Below are positions 21,958-33,470 of a stretch of 64,000 bases of DNA, one piece after another. Origin of the DNA: Agrocybe praecox (taxonomy: Eukaryota; Basidiomycota; Agaricomycetes; Agaricales; Agrocybaceae). Where the stretch lies: contig OZ024842.1 in the NCBI GenBank assembly GCA_964017145.1, forward strand, positions 930,001-994,000. The letters run 5' to 3'. Under the pieces are notes generated by a model. That model was not told where the DNA came from. It searched no databases and saw only the letters and a list, made by a program, of their open reading frames with translations. The position numbers were made by a program, and so were the translations under genes. Each line of letters starts with the position of its first letter. Positions within the stretch are counted from its first letter, which is position 1.

Positions 21958-23990
21958 CTTACATTATTCTTTCAATCACTGGTTGGCTCAATTTTGAATA
22001 GTGGATGCAGTATGGATTGTACATATAATAACTAAAAAAGCATAGATATGTTGTTTAAACATGTCTTTATGTTATGAAATATTTTAATGACTTTATTTTT
22101 AGTGCTTTTTGATAATTACTGTATTCGTTCATGTTCTATACTATATTTACTTGATGTAAGTATATACTGGTCCTAGATTAAATTAAATATTACAAAAAGT
22201 GGACTTATTAAGATTTGTGCTGTGCAACATATCAAAATCTGGTAATTTCTTTTACTTTGGGAAATCTTTATGTCAATCAATATTTTGAATGAAGTAATCC
22301 TTGTACAGACACTTTATGTATATAGAATAAAATAATGGACTTCTGGATTTGCTTATATGAGGACATTACTGCTAAATATATACAAATGAAGCAGGACACA
22401 GCATCTGTTGCTTGTCTGCTATTGTAATTAAGCTATTGTGGTTTTTTGAGAGACTGGCTTGCTTACCTGCTATGTGCTGTTTTTATGAAATTGCCATCTT
22501 TATTTAATTGTTTCAACATTTCTTTCTTTATAGCACTGGAACCGTTATTTTTATAATTTGTGTAAGTCAATTAAGATTCCAACATGTATGAGTTGGAAAC
22601 AGACTTTGATTCCATATCCATGTAGTGGCAGACCATGGCTACAAATCTTATATTCATGGATCTGCACTTTGTCATTGAAAAATATAGGTTTTTTTGTACT
22701 CCTTATAATTGAGTTCTGCTTTGATGCAGGCTATTTGATTTATCTAGTTTATGTGAACTCATTAATGGTAATATAAGTCTGCCAATGGCTCTACCAATTC
22801 AATGCTTCTTCTTCTCCCTTTTTATACCCTGTTGAGGATTGGTTTCTTATTCTACTCTGTCTATATTAGATTAAATACTAGACAAAATGTCCAAAGAGCT
22901 TGCTCATTAAGATCAAAGAAGTATAGAGCACCCATTCACCTCCTTGATACTTGTTGATGCCAAAACATGATGTGGGATCAGTTTGTAGTAGGCAGCAAAC
23001 CATATAGTAATCAATCCTTTAGCTTAAAAGTGATCCCCACCAATGCCTCCATTATATTGGAGGTAATCCCAACTCACTGAGTGACTAGAAAGGTTCCAAA
23101 GTTAGTCATTTGATCCCTTTCTGCATAGTTCAATTCTTAATTTTCTGATTATCTCTATTAGGCTAGAAGTCAATGCTGTAAGGGAAACTTAGCATGATGC
23201 TTGGCTTAATTTGCTCTTTTGGACTAAAAATATATTTGTTTCAGTCTTACTTTCAATGTACTTACAAGTAGTCTGGCAATGCATCTATCTTTTTATGTTA
23301 AATGCCTGAAAGAAAATGCAGTTTATTCTCCCATGTATATTTTTCTGTCAAGGTGAAATTTGGGAAATAATCATCAAAAGGATCATCAGATCAAGAACAA
23401 ACAGAATTTCAGATTATGCAGATAAGCCAGGAAGTTGAGATAATCACAGGTACATATTCAAGTGAATTATTATTGAGATTATGCACATAAATAATGCTTT
23501 AGCCAAAGTAGGCTTCAAAGAGGAATAAGGAAAAAACCCTCTTGAAAGCAACTGAAGAGCAGGCTGTGTGCAAGTACAAATGGTTAACTTTTCAATGCCT
23601 ATAAAGGTATTTATATGTACTTAGATAAATAGCAAATAGTAAAATAAAAATGAACATATGTTTGAAGAAAATACACATTACTTCTAATAAGCACCCATTC
23701 TGACAACCCAAACAACATTCAAGTTTACAAACATCCTCAATACAGAAGTCTCCTTTAATAGGTCCATATATGGTTTGAGCAGAGCAGGTATTATATCTTC
23801 ACTCCAGTTAACAGGGCCTGGATGAACAGCCTGCAGAGGCGATGGTGCCAGTAAAGGTATGTTTCCCTCAGTGTTTGCGTGGTTGCCCTTGTAAGGGCGA
23901 ACACCAGTCAGCATCAGCAGGATAAGACTTAACAGTGTCAGACATGCTTTTTGTTTGATATAAAACCAGTATGTTGAAAGCAAGAACATA
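21958..23990. other. AT-rich stretch, one unidentified frame
   Basis: No recognisable gene. The minus-strand frame at 23684-23989 (101 codons; PLLAPSPLQAVHPGPVNWSE, then LLKPYMDLLKE) looks protein-like and begins almost at the insertion point of the Tc1-2 element, so it may be an exon of an older gene or element cut by that insertion. I do not recognise the family. Confidence 0.3.
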
Positions 23991-23992
23991 TA

Positions 23993-25587
23993 CAGTGGGG
24001 GACAAAACTGTTACAATGTTTTGTACATTTCAAGTAAACCTGAAATAACTTGGGAGCCAGGCAAGCTAGAACCTTGAAATTTTAAATGTAGATAGTCCTG
24101 GATGTTATCTACCCAAACATATGTCAATGATTATGTAAGCACCATTTCTTCCCACACTACAAATTATTTAAAAGTACAAGTACATTGTAACGGTTTTGTC
24201 CCTCTCAGCCAAATCACCTGACTTTATTGATTACACCCAAATAAGTGCAAATAAAATCATGTGATTGGTTGGGAAAAGGTATATATACTCTTGTACGATG
24301 CTTGTGGCCCCCCACAACTCATTATTTCACTATGCACTGCATTACTACTGCCCAACGCACCCACATCATTCATCTTCTTACCCAAGGTCATTCTGCTCAC
24401 CAAATTGAAGCTATTACTGGTTGTTCCATTGCCTCTATATCCCGTATCCGCAACAGATACTGCTCTGACCTTCCCAAGTCCACTGGTGGTTGTCCTCGCA
24501 AGCTTTTACCATCCAATATCAAATATGCCATATGCCTTATCTCTTCTCGCAAGGCTGAAAATGCTGTTGAGGTTGGCAAAACCTTGAAAAACATTACCAA
24601 CCAGTCTCTATCATCAAAGACTGTTCGCAGAGCACTTTGGAGCACTGGATTAAAGGCTGTAGTCAAGAAGAAACGGCCTTTTCTCTCCAAACGACATAGG
24701 AAGGAACGCATGGACTTTGCAATAAGCCATATACACTGGACTGTTGATGACTGGAAGCGTGTTGTCTACACAGATGAGACCAAAGTCAATCATTTGGGGT
24801 CAGATGGGAGGAAGTGGGTGTGGAAAATGCCAGGAGAGAGGCTTAGTGATAGACTGGTAGAGGGCACTGTCAAATTTGCAGGAGGGAATTTGATGTTTTG
24901 GGGCTGTATGTTTTGGGAAGGAGTTGGGTATGGGACCAAGATTGATGGGAGGATGGATGCTGACCTCTATGTGTCCATTCTGGATGATGAACTCCAGCAA
25001 AGCCTTGCATATTACAACAAGAACCCAGAGGATGTCATTTTTCAGCAAGACAATGACCCCAAGCACAAGAGCAAAAAGGCCATGAACTGGCTAAAATACA
25101 GTGGTATGGAAGTTATGGTGTGGCCCCCTCAATCAGCAGACCTCAACCCAATTGAACACCTTTGGTTTCATCTCAAGGCAAGGCTTGGAGACTATGAAAC
25201 AGCCCCTTCTAGCATAGCAGAACTTTGGGAAAGGACACAGAAGGTGTGGAATGAAATTCCAGCCTCTGTGTGTCAGAATTTGATAGAAAGTATGCCTAGA
25301 AGGGTTGCAGCTGTTGCTAAGGCCAAGGGAGGCTATACCAAGTACTGAATAGTGTAAATAGTATATAATTTTCAAGAGGGACAAAACCGTTACAATGTAC
25401 TTGTACTTTTAAATAATTTTTAGTGTGGGAAAAAATGGAGTTTACATAATCATTGACATATGTTTGGGTAGATAACATCCAGGACTATCTACATTTAAAA
25501 TTTCAAGGTTCTAGCTTGCCTGGCTCCCAAGTTATTTCAGGTTTACTTGAAATGTACAAAACATTGTAACGGTTTTGTCCCCCACTG
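23993..25587 (+). mobile_element. Complete Tc1/mariner element (Tc1-2)
   Basis: 1,595 bp flanked by TA on both sides (23991-23992 and 25588-25589). The terminal inverted repeats are about 213 bp, starting CAGTGGGGGACAAAAC. Each TIR carries a second copy of the outer motif near its inner edge in reverse orientation (CATTGTAACGGTTTTGTCCC). The two TIRs differ at a few bases (for example ACTGTTAC versus ACCGTTAC). The element encodes an intact transposase and is matched by a copy of identical length at 36192-37786 in opposite orientation. Confidence 0.96.
24332..25348 (+). CDS. Tc1/mariner transposase, intact
   Basis: Cut-and-paste transposase of 338 residues from the ATG at 24332. An in-frame ATG at 24245 would add 29 residues, but a TATATATA box at about 24281-24288 lies between them, so the downstream start is preferred. 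N-terminal helix-turn-helix: TAQRTHIIHLLTQGHSAHQ and CSIASISRIRNRY; second HTH: LSSKTVRRALWSTGLK. Catalytic core DD34E: VVYTDETKVNHLG, VIFQQDNDPKHKSKK, SADLNPIEHLWFHL, with 34 residues between the second Asp and the Glu. It ends AKAKGGYTKY, the family-typical C-terminus. There are no stops or frameshifts, so the protein is probably active. The predicted protein is identical to that of Tc1-3. Confidence 0.96.
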   Translation: MHCITTAQRTHIIHLLTQGHSAHQIEAITGCSIASISRIRNRYCSDLPKSTGGCPRKLLPSNIKYAICLISSRKAENAVEVGKTLKNITNQSLSSKTVRRALWSTGLKAVVKKKRPFLSKRHRKERMDFAISHIHWTVDDWKRVVYTDETKVNHLGSDGRKWVWKMPGERLSDRLVEGTVKFAGGNLMFWGCMFWEGVGYGTKIDGRMDADLYVSILDDELQQSLAYYNKNPEDVIFQQDNDPKHKSKKAMNWLKYSGMEVMVWPPQSADLNPIEHLWFHLKARLGDYETAPSSIAELWERTQKVWNEIPASVCQNLIESMPRRVAAVAKAKGGYTKY

Positions 25588-25599
25588 TACATGACGATG

Positions 25600-25745
25600 A
25601 CAGGATGCCAACGACGACATGGCAACAATAACACCAACAACATCACACCAACAACGCCACACCAACAATGCCACACCAACAACGGCAACACGCACAATGA
25701 CATGATGATGATGCCAATGATGATGTCGCAGCAATGACACCATAC
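25600..25745 (+). repeat. CAA/CAC-type imperfect trinucleotide-rich minisatellite
   Basis: Repeated ACACCAACAACG/ATGCCACACCAACAA units of about 12-18 bp just outside the right TA of Tc1-2, followed by GATGATGATGCC repeats. Frames on the minus strand through it (V/G/C-rich) are repeat artefacts. Confidence 0.65.
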
Positions 25746-26157
25746 CACAACAGGTTCGTATAGACAAACAAGCCATGTGAGCTTGTGATAGAGTCATGGA
25801 TAAGGGTTTTTTTGATTCTTTCACTTCATCCAATTGAACTAGATAATTCCAGCATTACTATAACCAAAAACCTTAACAATATATGTGTCTTTTATACTAT
25901 TTATTTTTCTGATCAAGTTAGTCCTTTGAGTATCACTTTGCTTATCTAAAACACTGTTTTAATGTTAAAGGTACAAAAAGGTAGGCCAAAACAGTGGCAC
26001 TTTAACTCTCTTATTAGTGGGATGAGTGAGATAATGAATTGTAATTGGCACAGAATAGTATTGGTTATTAAACACAGCCAATATTCTCTTCACAATATTA
26101 TGATGAACAATATTGCAAAATTGAGAACATTGTTACAGCATTTGACATATTGATGCC

Positions 26158-26349
26158 CTACCATGCAGAGATCTCCCACATTCCCTCATGTACTCTTGGT
26201 TTCTGTCCATCACCACAAGCAAGTCCTTCAAGCCTATTGTTATGTGTAAACCCCTTAAACATCTCACTCCACCTAGGTACATACATCATTAATGATTCTG
26301 GATTCTTCGAGTCCTGCCACAATGTCTGATCTAATTTTTCTCTAAATTC
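26158..26349 (-). pseudogene. Unidentified coding-like fragment
   Basis: A stop-free minus-strand stretch of about 63 codons (WQDSKNPESLMMYVPRWSEM, then THNNRLEGLACGDGQKPRVH) ends at a TAG (26158-26160). Upstream there is a possible short GT-AG intron (GTATGTTTC...TTTAG). The amino-acid composition looks like real protein, but I cannot assign a family and found no further exons. The surrounding 25,750-27,450 region shows no other gene. Confidence 0.3.
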
Positions 26350-27458
26350 CCATCAGATTATTCCAAGAAACATACCACTTCTTCCATACAATCAAGGGTT
26401 AGCTATCAAGAAGCTCCTGATAAAAGGGTATTATACTAATTATGATACATATTGAATGAGGAATGGTATTCAATTATATTGCATTGATTTTGTAGTTATT
26501 AATAGATACAGTGTAACATATAGTGCTGAGAGGCTAGGAGCTACTTAAGCTTCTTCAGGTTAATAGTTTGTTTGGAATATTTGTACAAGGATCAAAGACC
26601 TAAAGGAGAGGGCAGTTAGCATAGAAAATTGAAGATCTCAAAGAATGACAATAGTATGATAGCAATGTAGTGCTGACAAAGGAACAGGTATCAATTATGC
26701 AATAACATAAACTTATAAGTTATATTCATACAGCCCAACAGTGTAGGTCTGAATTTGACTAAATTTGAATTAATTTGCTTCCAGCATATCTGAGAGTTTT
26801 AAGAGCCGTATGTATATGTATTTTAATATGGTGGCATATCATTATGAAAACAGCTGTACTAGTACTAACACAGGCCAGCTTGGGTCTTGACTCTTTAACT
26901 CGTGGTATGACCAAATTTGCCTGATATCCAGCTCTCCTTTCTTCAGAATGATCAATCCACTTCAGTGAACTAGTGACAAGACCTCTTACGTCAATTAATT
27001 CCTGCCAAAGTGCACTGTGAGTGCTTTATGGTTCTATTGCATATGGCTTTTTTTTTTTTTGAAGTATTTTAATTTTAAGATATGTGACGCACTGGTGTGG
27101 TTATACTCATCATACTGACACCAATTTACAATGTACAGTGCTGGTATTATGTCATTATTTTAACCAACTGTGTGCCAGTTTTTGCATTTTCCATTGGTGA
27201 GGTTATCTACATTGTGCTAGTATATTTCATTTCAAACTAGTGAGACTATGTACATTGTACTGGTAGCAGCACAGTAAAACATCATTATATTTATATAAAA
27301 TGAAATAGATTACATAAACACATTATTTTTGTTTGAATAACCCAATAACGTAGTTTTTTGTTTACAGAAAAAGATTCAGACCCAAATATGCAGCCAATCA
27401 CTGGCAAAGCCACACAGAGCATCCCAAAGCCAGCCAGAGCAAAGTATCTTTTTCCTGA

Positions 27459-28214
27459 TGTAATGGCCCAGAAGTCAAGAAGGGTTTCGAAGTCCTATTG
27501 AAACGCATGGGAATACCACAGATAAAAATAACACCCTATAATCACCATGCTAACAGAGTCGTAGAGAGGGGACATTTTATATTATGAGAAGGGATAATTA
27601 AGGCTTGCCAAGGAGACCTAACAAAATGGCCCAATAAATTGGCAGAAATAACCTTTGCGGATAGAGTAACAGTGAATTGCGTTACAGGTTTTTCTCCATT
27701 CCAATTACTTCATGCTACAGGTCCAATCTTACCCTTGGATTTGATGGAAGCCACATTCCTGGTTAAGGACTTCAGAGCAGGCATTACCACAGCTGACTTA
27801 TTAGCGTTACGCACGCAACAAATTTCTAAACATCCAGAAGATTTAGCCCGAGCAGCAGAGACCCTTAAATCTGCACGGTTCAAGTCCAAAGAACAATTTG
27901 AGAAGCGATTCACCAAAAAGCTAATTCAGCCTAAATATAAATCTGAGACATTGGTTTTAGTACGCAACACCGCTATAGAAACATCACATGACAGAAAACA
28001 TAAGCCGAGATATCTAGGACCCTATGAAGTGGATCAAGTAACCACTGGAGGAAATTACAAATTAAAAGAGCTGGATGGAACATTCCTGAAAAATACATAT
28101 GCAGCGAAACGAATTCTACCCTACATATCACGACATTATAAATTTATGACCCACCACGCTACACGAACTAACAACCCTGACTCTACAGATTCCTCAGAAT
28201 CGGATTCAGACTAA
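27459..28214 (+). pseudogene. Ty3/gypsy integrase C-terminal half
   Basis: Reads GPEVKKGFEVLLKRMGIPQI and ITPYNHHANRVVERGHF (the integrase Glu is in VVERGH), then LAEITFADRVTVNCVTGFSP and, further on, the LGPYEVDQVTTGGNYKLKEL chromo-like/GPY module and LDGTFLKNTYAAKRILPYI. An in-frame TGA at 27585-27587 stands where Agaricomycete relatives have Arg (FIIRE), consistent with CGA-to-TGA. The frame is open from 27639 to a TAA at 28214. Reverse transcriptase, RNase H and the first catalytic Asp region are absent, so the element is 5'-truncated near 27,400. Confidence 0.9.
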
Positions 28215-28318
28215 GTTATGTAAACAAATTTAGTCTGAGAAAAATGGGTATATAATTGAATCAGCAGAAACAGAAAATTTACTGTTTGTCAACCTACCAA
28301 ATACTTCCATAACCTATC

Positions 28319-29308
28319 ATGTCCATCCTTAAAATTAACCAAGGAGTGTCCAGCATACCAATGCAAGTCTTGTCTCAACCATCTACCTCTCGCAGACCAC
28401 CTGCCAGATTCAACAAGAAAGTGCTCTTTCCTATCCATGAAGAATGCTCAACAAACTCTTCGACAGAGTCTCTTGCTAAAGTTGTGGTCCATGATGAAGA
28501 ATATGGGATGGATGTAACAGAATCTCTTACGATAGAACCTAAATTATTAAAATCTACATATACACCATCCATTCCTTTGCCTACACGTCTTTTATTACCT
28601 TCCCATTCATTCATCCTTCAACCGAACTCTTTAACATCCACCATACCAGAGAAAGCCTTTCTTAACAAAAATGCTTTATTCACTTCCTGCCTTCCCAACA
28701 AGTTTCCAGAGCGAGTTCACTTGCGACCCAACAATATGAAGAAGCTTTTTGAAGGATTCCGCTGGAGAGAACCCCAGCTAACTGAAGAGGAATTGGATGG
28801 AAGACAGGGAGGAGCACTCTGCATTCCATGATTAGAGCAATTCTGCTTTGCAGAGGAGTTCTACGGAGCAACCTGGTGGATTACCTTCAACACAGAGCAT
28901 GTTGATTGCTCATTTACGCTTCGTCCTGGTACACGCATTGTTTTTGAAGGCTTATCTCAGCCTGCTGAAGTCTCCTACCACCTTACTCAAGTTCAACTGG
29001 TTGATTGCAAAGTGGTAGTCATTGAGGCGGTAGCCTACACCCATCGACACCATACTTATTTCACCAACTCAAGCTGGAAATGGCCACCCATTTTAATTTC
29101 CTTTCCTCTCACTTTTCCCTTAGAAGGCTTTGAACAACAAATCCACACATGTTTACATCAGCAAGTTTGGCTACAACAGCAGCAATGAAAGCTAACCTGG
29201 TGGGAAAGAGTGAAACAAGTTGTACTGTACAAACACTCCCCTTCTGACTTGTTAGTAACCCGTCCTTCGGGCTTCTTTATCTATGACTATCCACAAAAGG
29301 CACAGTAG
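28319..29308 (+). pseudogene. Accessory third ORF downstream of gypsy pol
   Basis: A single reading frame of 330 codons between pol and the LTR, broken only by TGA codons at 28829-28831 and 29186-29188 (both likely from CGA). The N-terminal half is Ser/Thr/Pro-rich (STNSSTESLAKVVVHDEEYG). The middle has LRPNNMKKLFEGFRWREPQL. The second half is more structured, with LRPGTRIVFEGLSQPAEVSY, SSWKWPPILISFPLTFPLEG and LLVTRPSGFFIYDYPQKAQ. It starts 105 bp after pol and ends 6 bp before the LTR, so it is part of the element. I do not recognise a family; there is no hydrophobic segment typical of an envelope protein. Confidence 0.6.
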
Positions 29309-29589
29309 GGAGTTGTTGTATATCTTTTTATTGTTATTTCTCTAAATATAAAAAGAACACAACATTTGCTAATCCTTCTTGCGAAATCCTTCTCAAACAA
29401 ACTTCTGAAAAAGACATTAACCGAGGACGGTTAAAATCTGTTCCCCGCGGATGTTAGCATTGGATCCTGTTTCTTGTTAAAAACAGGACAACAGAAGGTT
29501 GTTGAGAAGGAAGAAATACACTCATTCCCAACGCCCTACAATCATATCGACACTAACACTTCTAAAAACAATAAAACCTAAGTGACACA

Positions 29590-29830
29590 TGTGAGAAAAA
29601 CATGATACATATGACAAATTAAAACATGACATATGTGTCAGTCTAGCATGACATATTTGTCAGCCTAACAGAAAACATATAGTTACAAGCCCAAAAACAT
29701 TATGATCATGACATATGCAACAAACTAACAAAAACATATGAGTTGGACTAGCATGACATATCTGTCAGTCTAACACTAAACACATGGTTACCAACCTAAA
29801 AACATTATGATTAACACCTTTTACTATGAA
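29590..29830 (+). repeat. LTR subrepeat array 1 (about 105-bp unit, ACATATG-rich)
   Basis: AGCATGACATATYTGTCAGYCTAACA occurs at about 29646 and 29751, each followed by ACATATAGTTACAAG/ACATGGTTACCAAC and CCAAAAACATTATGAT. Shorter related motifs (CATGACATATG) occur between and before. The spacing is about 105 bp. Confidence 0.7.
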
Positions 29831-30004
29831 ACATGAACAAGGAAGTAGGATAAAAAATAGTATAAATATGTAGTAGATAACAGACAAGAATAATTATCCT
29901 ACCTTTCCCCCACAACTTTACTGATTTAAACCTCTTACTAAGAAAGCTTTTACTTACAAAGTTTTACTACTTACTTCAAGGATCACTTACTTTTATTAAA
30001 AAGT

Positions 30005-30395
30005 TGAGGTAACTCAGAAGTGGCAAACATCGATAAGTCTTGTCATCCAGATTCTGTTTTGCCAAGAAAATATATCTTCTTTTTCTCCCATGGTATTTCA
30101 GAAGTGATAAGCATCCTTATCATTCAGATTCTGACTTACAAATAAGATATATCCCTGTCTCCCAAGTTATACAAGCTACAAATTTGGTACTTCAGAAGTG
30201 TTAAGCATTGATAAGTCTTAGCATCCAGATTCTGATTTATACGGTCTACGAATAAGATATTTCAGAAGTGATAAGCATTGATAAGCCTTATCATCCAGAT
30301 TCTGATCTACAAGGATACTTCTACTTCAAGTATTAACAGGATAAGGCACAAAGATCAAAAAAGTGATAAGCTAATATACTCTTCATCATTCAGAT
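30005..30395 (+). repeat. LTR subrepeat array 2 (TCAGAAGTG...CAGATTCTGA)
   Basis: Five to six imperfect copies of TCAGAAGTGATAAGCATYGATAAG-like sequence followed by YCATCCAGATTCTGA, spaced about 65-90 bp (about 30013, 30099, 30193, 30250 and a degenerate one at about 30361). It lies upstream of the pyrimidine-rich part of the LTR; repeats in this place are often promoter or enhancer modules. Confidence 0.75.
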
Positions 30396-31373
30396 TTTTG
30401 ACCTACTTTCTTTTTGTTACTTTTATACCCTTTGTGTATTACTCACCCTTATACTTTCATTACAGCACTACTATTTCACACTTTGACACATACTAAAATT
30501 TTACCTTTGAACCAATTGGTATATCCCGAACATAACAGTTCCGGTAAACCCAAGTGAAAACCTTTTTCACATCGACAGCAGCTACACTAAGGTTACATCT
30601 GCCAAATATAGCAATCTATCAGCTGGAAATAGCTCGATTCCTTCTATCCGTCGATTTCACTAATCGTCAAGTCAACTATGATCAATTTATCATTCAAGAA
30701 GACGTGCTTGGTCATTCTTTGCTGTGCATTAGTCAACTTTTTTTATTTATTACTTATTCTTATTCATTTCTTAGTCATTTCATCGATCGATGGACAGTTT
30801 TCTCCTTCTTTTCCATCATTTTAACCCATTCCTTTGTCATTCCTGACTCACTCGCTCAGTCAGCTTATTCATTCTACCCCTTATTCTTTGTAATTCATTT
30901 CAAGCTTACTTGTCATTGATTGCTCATGTCTTGTAGAGGACAAGAAGTACACCCCTATCATAGGACAATTGTACCAATTCAAGCAGCTATTTTTCAGTTC
31001 AGTATTCATTCAGTCAATCCTCAGTCTCAGCAGTCAATTCTATAGCTTGGAAAATGTTCCAAACTTCGATTATTCTCTTCTATTTCGATGTTTACTCTGA
31101 TTTCAAAGTGGAATACATTCACTTTGATTTCTACTCTCTTATTAATCTCAAACTTTTGTTTAGGACAAAAGCTCATCACAAACCCTTAAACCTATATGAT
31201 CTTTACACCAACAAACCATTCTTAGGAACAAAGTAACTTTATTCCCACCCCTGAACTCACAGGGAGAGAGTCGTCTTATCTAGGTCTAGCCCACTCTTTC
31301 TCTGGATTTTGTTGTTGGTTGTGTTTTGTGTGATTGGCAAAGCATAAATCACTGACAGAAAAATCGTCTTTCA

Positions 31374-33231
31374 ACGGGTTAGACTGGTTCTGTTACTTGA
31401 TTGAAGCTCAGGATCTTGGATGACAAGCTGTTGAAATTTTTCATTCAGAACAGAGTTATCATGCACCCAACGAGCAAGTCCTGCAGCCTATATAATTTTC
31501 AATGAATAAGTATTCAAAAAATTCAAGAAAAATACCTTAGGAATGATGGTTTGGGCAAATTTTTCTTCTTCTTTGGACATTACAACTCCATGTTCCTTCA
31601 TAATAGCAATGGCCTTATCTTGTGTGGTACGAACAGTTGCCTCATCATGTGTGATTTGACCTTCGTCATCTTGCTCTACCTGTGCATCCATCTCCGCTTC
31701 TTCAATCACTGCAATATCTTCTTCAGGTTCCAACTCTGCTGGCTCCACACTCTTCTTGTGCTTTGCCTTCTTGAAGAAGAAAGACAGAAAAGTCTATATT
31801 TTGTTGTTAGTTTGAATTCAAAAAGATAGGTTTGATAATACTTGAATTACCTTGGCAATAAGACTAATTATATGAGCAAAACATCGAAGTCATGCAAAAT
31901 TGCCTTGAAATTCTAGAAGTAGCTGACCAAGAACTGATGCGAGTGTATTACAGTTAGTGGCATTGTCTATACAAATACCAAGAAGCTAGAAAAAAACACA
32001 TCAGTGTCTAATATCTAAATGTATTGATTCTTGTACCAATTTATCCAATTTATAGCGCTGTAAACAGTCTAGTGTAACTTGAGCAAGATATTCACCCGTA
32101 TGACTGCTTGTAAGTCTATGAATAAGGTTAGATGATATTACTCAAAGAAAAAAGAAAGTTATACTTGATAAATTCAAGAATTGCACGGTTTATTGTGCCA
32201 TTGGCATACCAGATTACCACCAGTCCAAGATATGATGAGACAAGTGGGCTGGTCCATCCATCAAGTGCAAGATGAATGGCTGAACCATATGACCATATTT
32301 GAAGAAATTTAGATTTAATAGTTTTGTTGATTTAAACTTAATTATACACCTGGAAGTATGATGTAATAAATGTAGACATGTGGATATAAATGTTAATGAG
32401 ATCTCGTTGAACTGTTGTTGGATGTGGAATTTGTGTGCCAGGATGAAGCATGTTGACCTCCGTCTGATAATCGTCATCAAGAATCTCATTAATAGGTCAT
32501 GCATGTTTAGCGCAGCAAAGAGCAATCAAAGCTCGGTGAGTCTCAGGGGAATATAGAAGTGCAGATGATGCAGAGGAAATAGAATTATAAATGCCTTGAG
32601 CCTTTGCGCATTTTTCCACATCACTTCGGAACTTGGTTGTTCCATCGCTAGTCTTGCTCCAAGCACGAACTGAGGGTTTTAGGTGATTTTGAGGATGGGT
32701 TGCACATGTGAAGACAAATTCCATTCGTTCTGGTTGCCCAGTTAATTCATTGTAGACCTGGTTAAGTGTAATGTCATAGTGGTTATAAACATTTGAGGTC
32801 CACACTTTCATGGCTGCATCTGAAAATCATATACATATGAGATTATATGAAATATAGATATATTAAAACATACCAATAATTTCCTGATCATCTAATTCCC
32901 AAACAGCAAGATTACCTTTTTGGTTGACAAGCTCCTGAGTTCCCTTCTTGGCACATGCACACTTCACAGGTGAGCCCATCGCTCCTAGAGCAGGAGCATT
33001 AATATCTGTTGGACTTGGTGTTAAGGGCTCTGCATTAGCCTCCTCAAAGTCAAAGGTCTCCCCTTCTGGAGACACCAGGCAATTTACAAGGGGTGGTGGC
33101 TTATATTGGGGTACTCAGAAAGGCCCTTGCTGATGTACAGGAGTTGAAGGAGGTTCAGTAGTGTTTAATGTGGTGTTAGATTGAGCAATAGCTTTGGGAG
33201 GCCTGCCACGGGCACCCCTCTTAGGTGGCAT
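31374..33231 (-). pseudogene. hAT-family transposase, 5' two-thirds
   Basis: Starts MPPKRGARGRPPKAI (an AT-hook-like basic stretch) at 33231. An acidic region and the exon ending VWELDDQEIIG follow, then an intron (GTATGT...TTTCAG, about 32,877-32,822). The next exon has KVWTSNVYNHYDITL, CATHPQNHLKPSVRAWSKTS (a Cys/His zinc-finger/BED-like region) and ALIALCCAKHA. Beyond it come IHLALDGWTSPLVSSYLGLV, LLGICIDNATNCNTLASVLG (the conserved hAT D-N-A block) and LRCFAHIISLIAK, followed by an acidic linker and DNSVLNEKFQQLVI. In-frame TGA codons at 33115-33117 and 32497-32499 disable it. Small introns separate the later blocks. Confidence 0.82.
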
Positions 33232-33470
33232 GATGGAAGGAAACAAGCTGGGAAATGTCTGGGTATCCGTCAAGCAGTCCTTGAGCCAAGATTAAAGGTA
33301 GCATCACTATTTGATCACTATTTCGGTCAAGTACTCTCATGAGGGGTAAATTTAGGCCATTTTACCAGTAAACAGCGGATATTGGCAATTTATCACAGTT
33401 CATTTCCATATGGTAATTTATTTATTTTTACGGTTTTACCACATGTTTACCATCACCATCCTAGTCCCTA
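31374..33470 (-). mobile_element. hAT transposon, N-terminal part, cut by gypsy LTR
   Basis: The right terminus CATCACCATCCTAGTCCCTA ends at 33470. Its reverse complement (TAGGGACTAGGATGGTGATG) matches the ends of the element at 42318-43635, which has an 8-bp TSD, so the family is hAT. Coding sequence runs leftwards from 33231 and stops abruptly at 31374, where the gypsy LTR begins. The remainder of the transposase was not found to the left of the gypsy remnant. Confidence 0.75.

Larger units (their letters stand above)
29314..31373 (+). mobile_element. About 2.06-kb 3' LTR of the gypsy element
   Basis: Begins TGTTGTATATC right after a short purine stretch (GTAGGGAG) and ends ...GTCTTTCA at 31373, where the reading of the disrupted hAT transposase starts again. 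The limits are therefore inferred from TG...CA plus the hAT coding break. It carries two arrays of subrepeats and a TATAAATA motif at about 29860. No second LTR or TSD is present because the 5' side is lost. The short frames in it are not genes. Confidence 0.65.

Noticed and set aside
27585..33117. Recoding of TGA (as Trp or selenocysteine) to explain the many in-frame TGA codons
   Set aside because: The host genes at 44-64 kb use TGA as an ordinary stop (for example the CHAT and LYAR genes), and the affected positions correspond to Arg in related elements; mutation is simpler.
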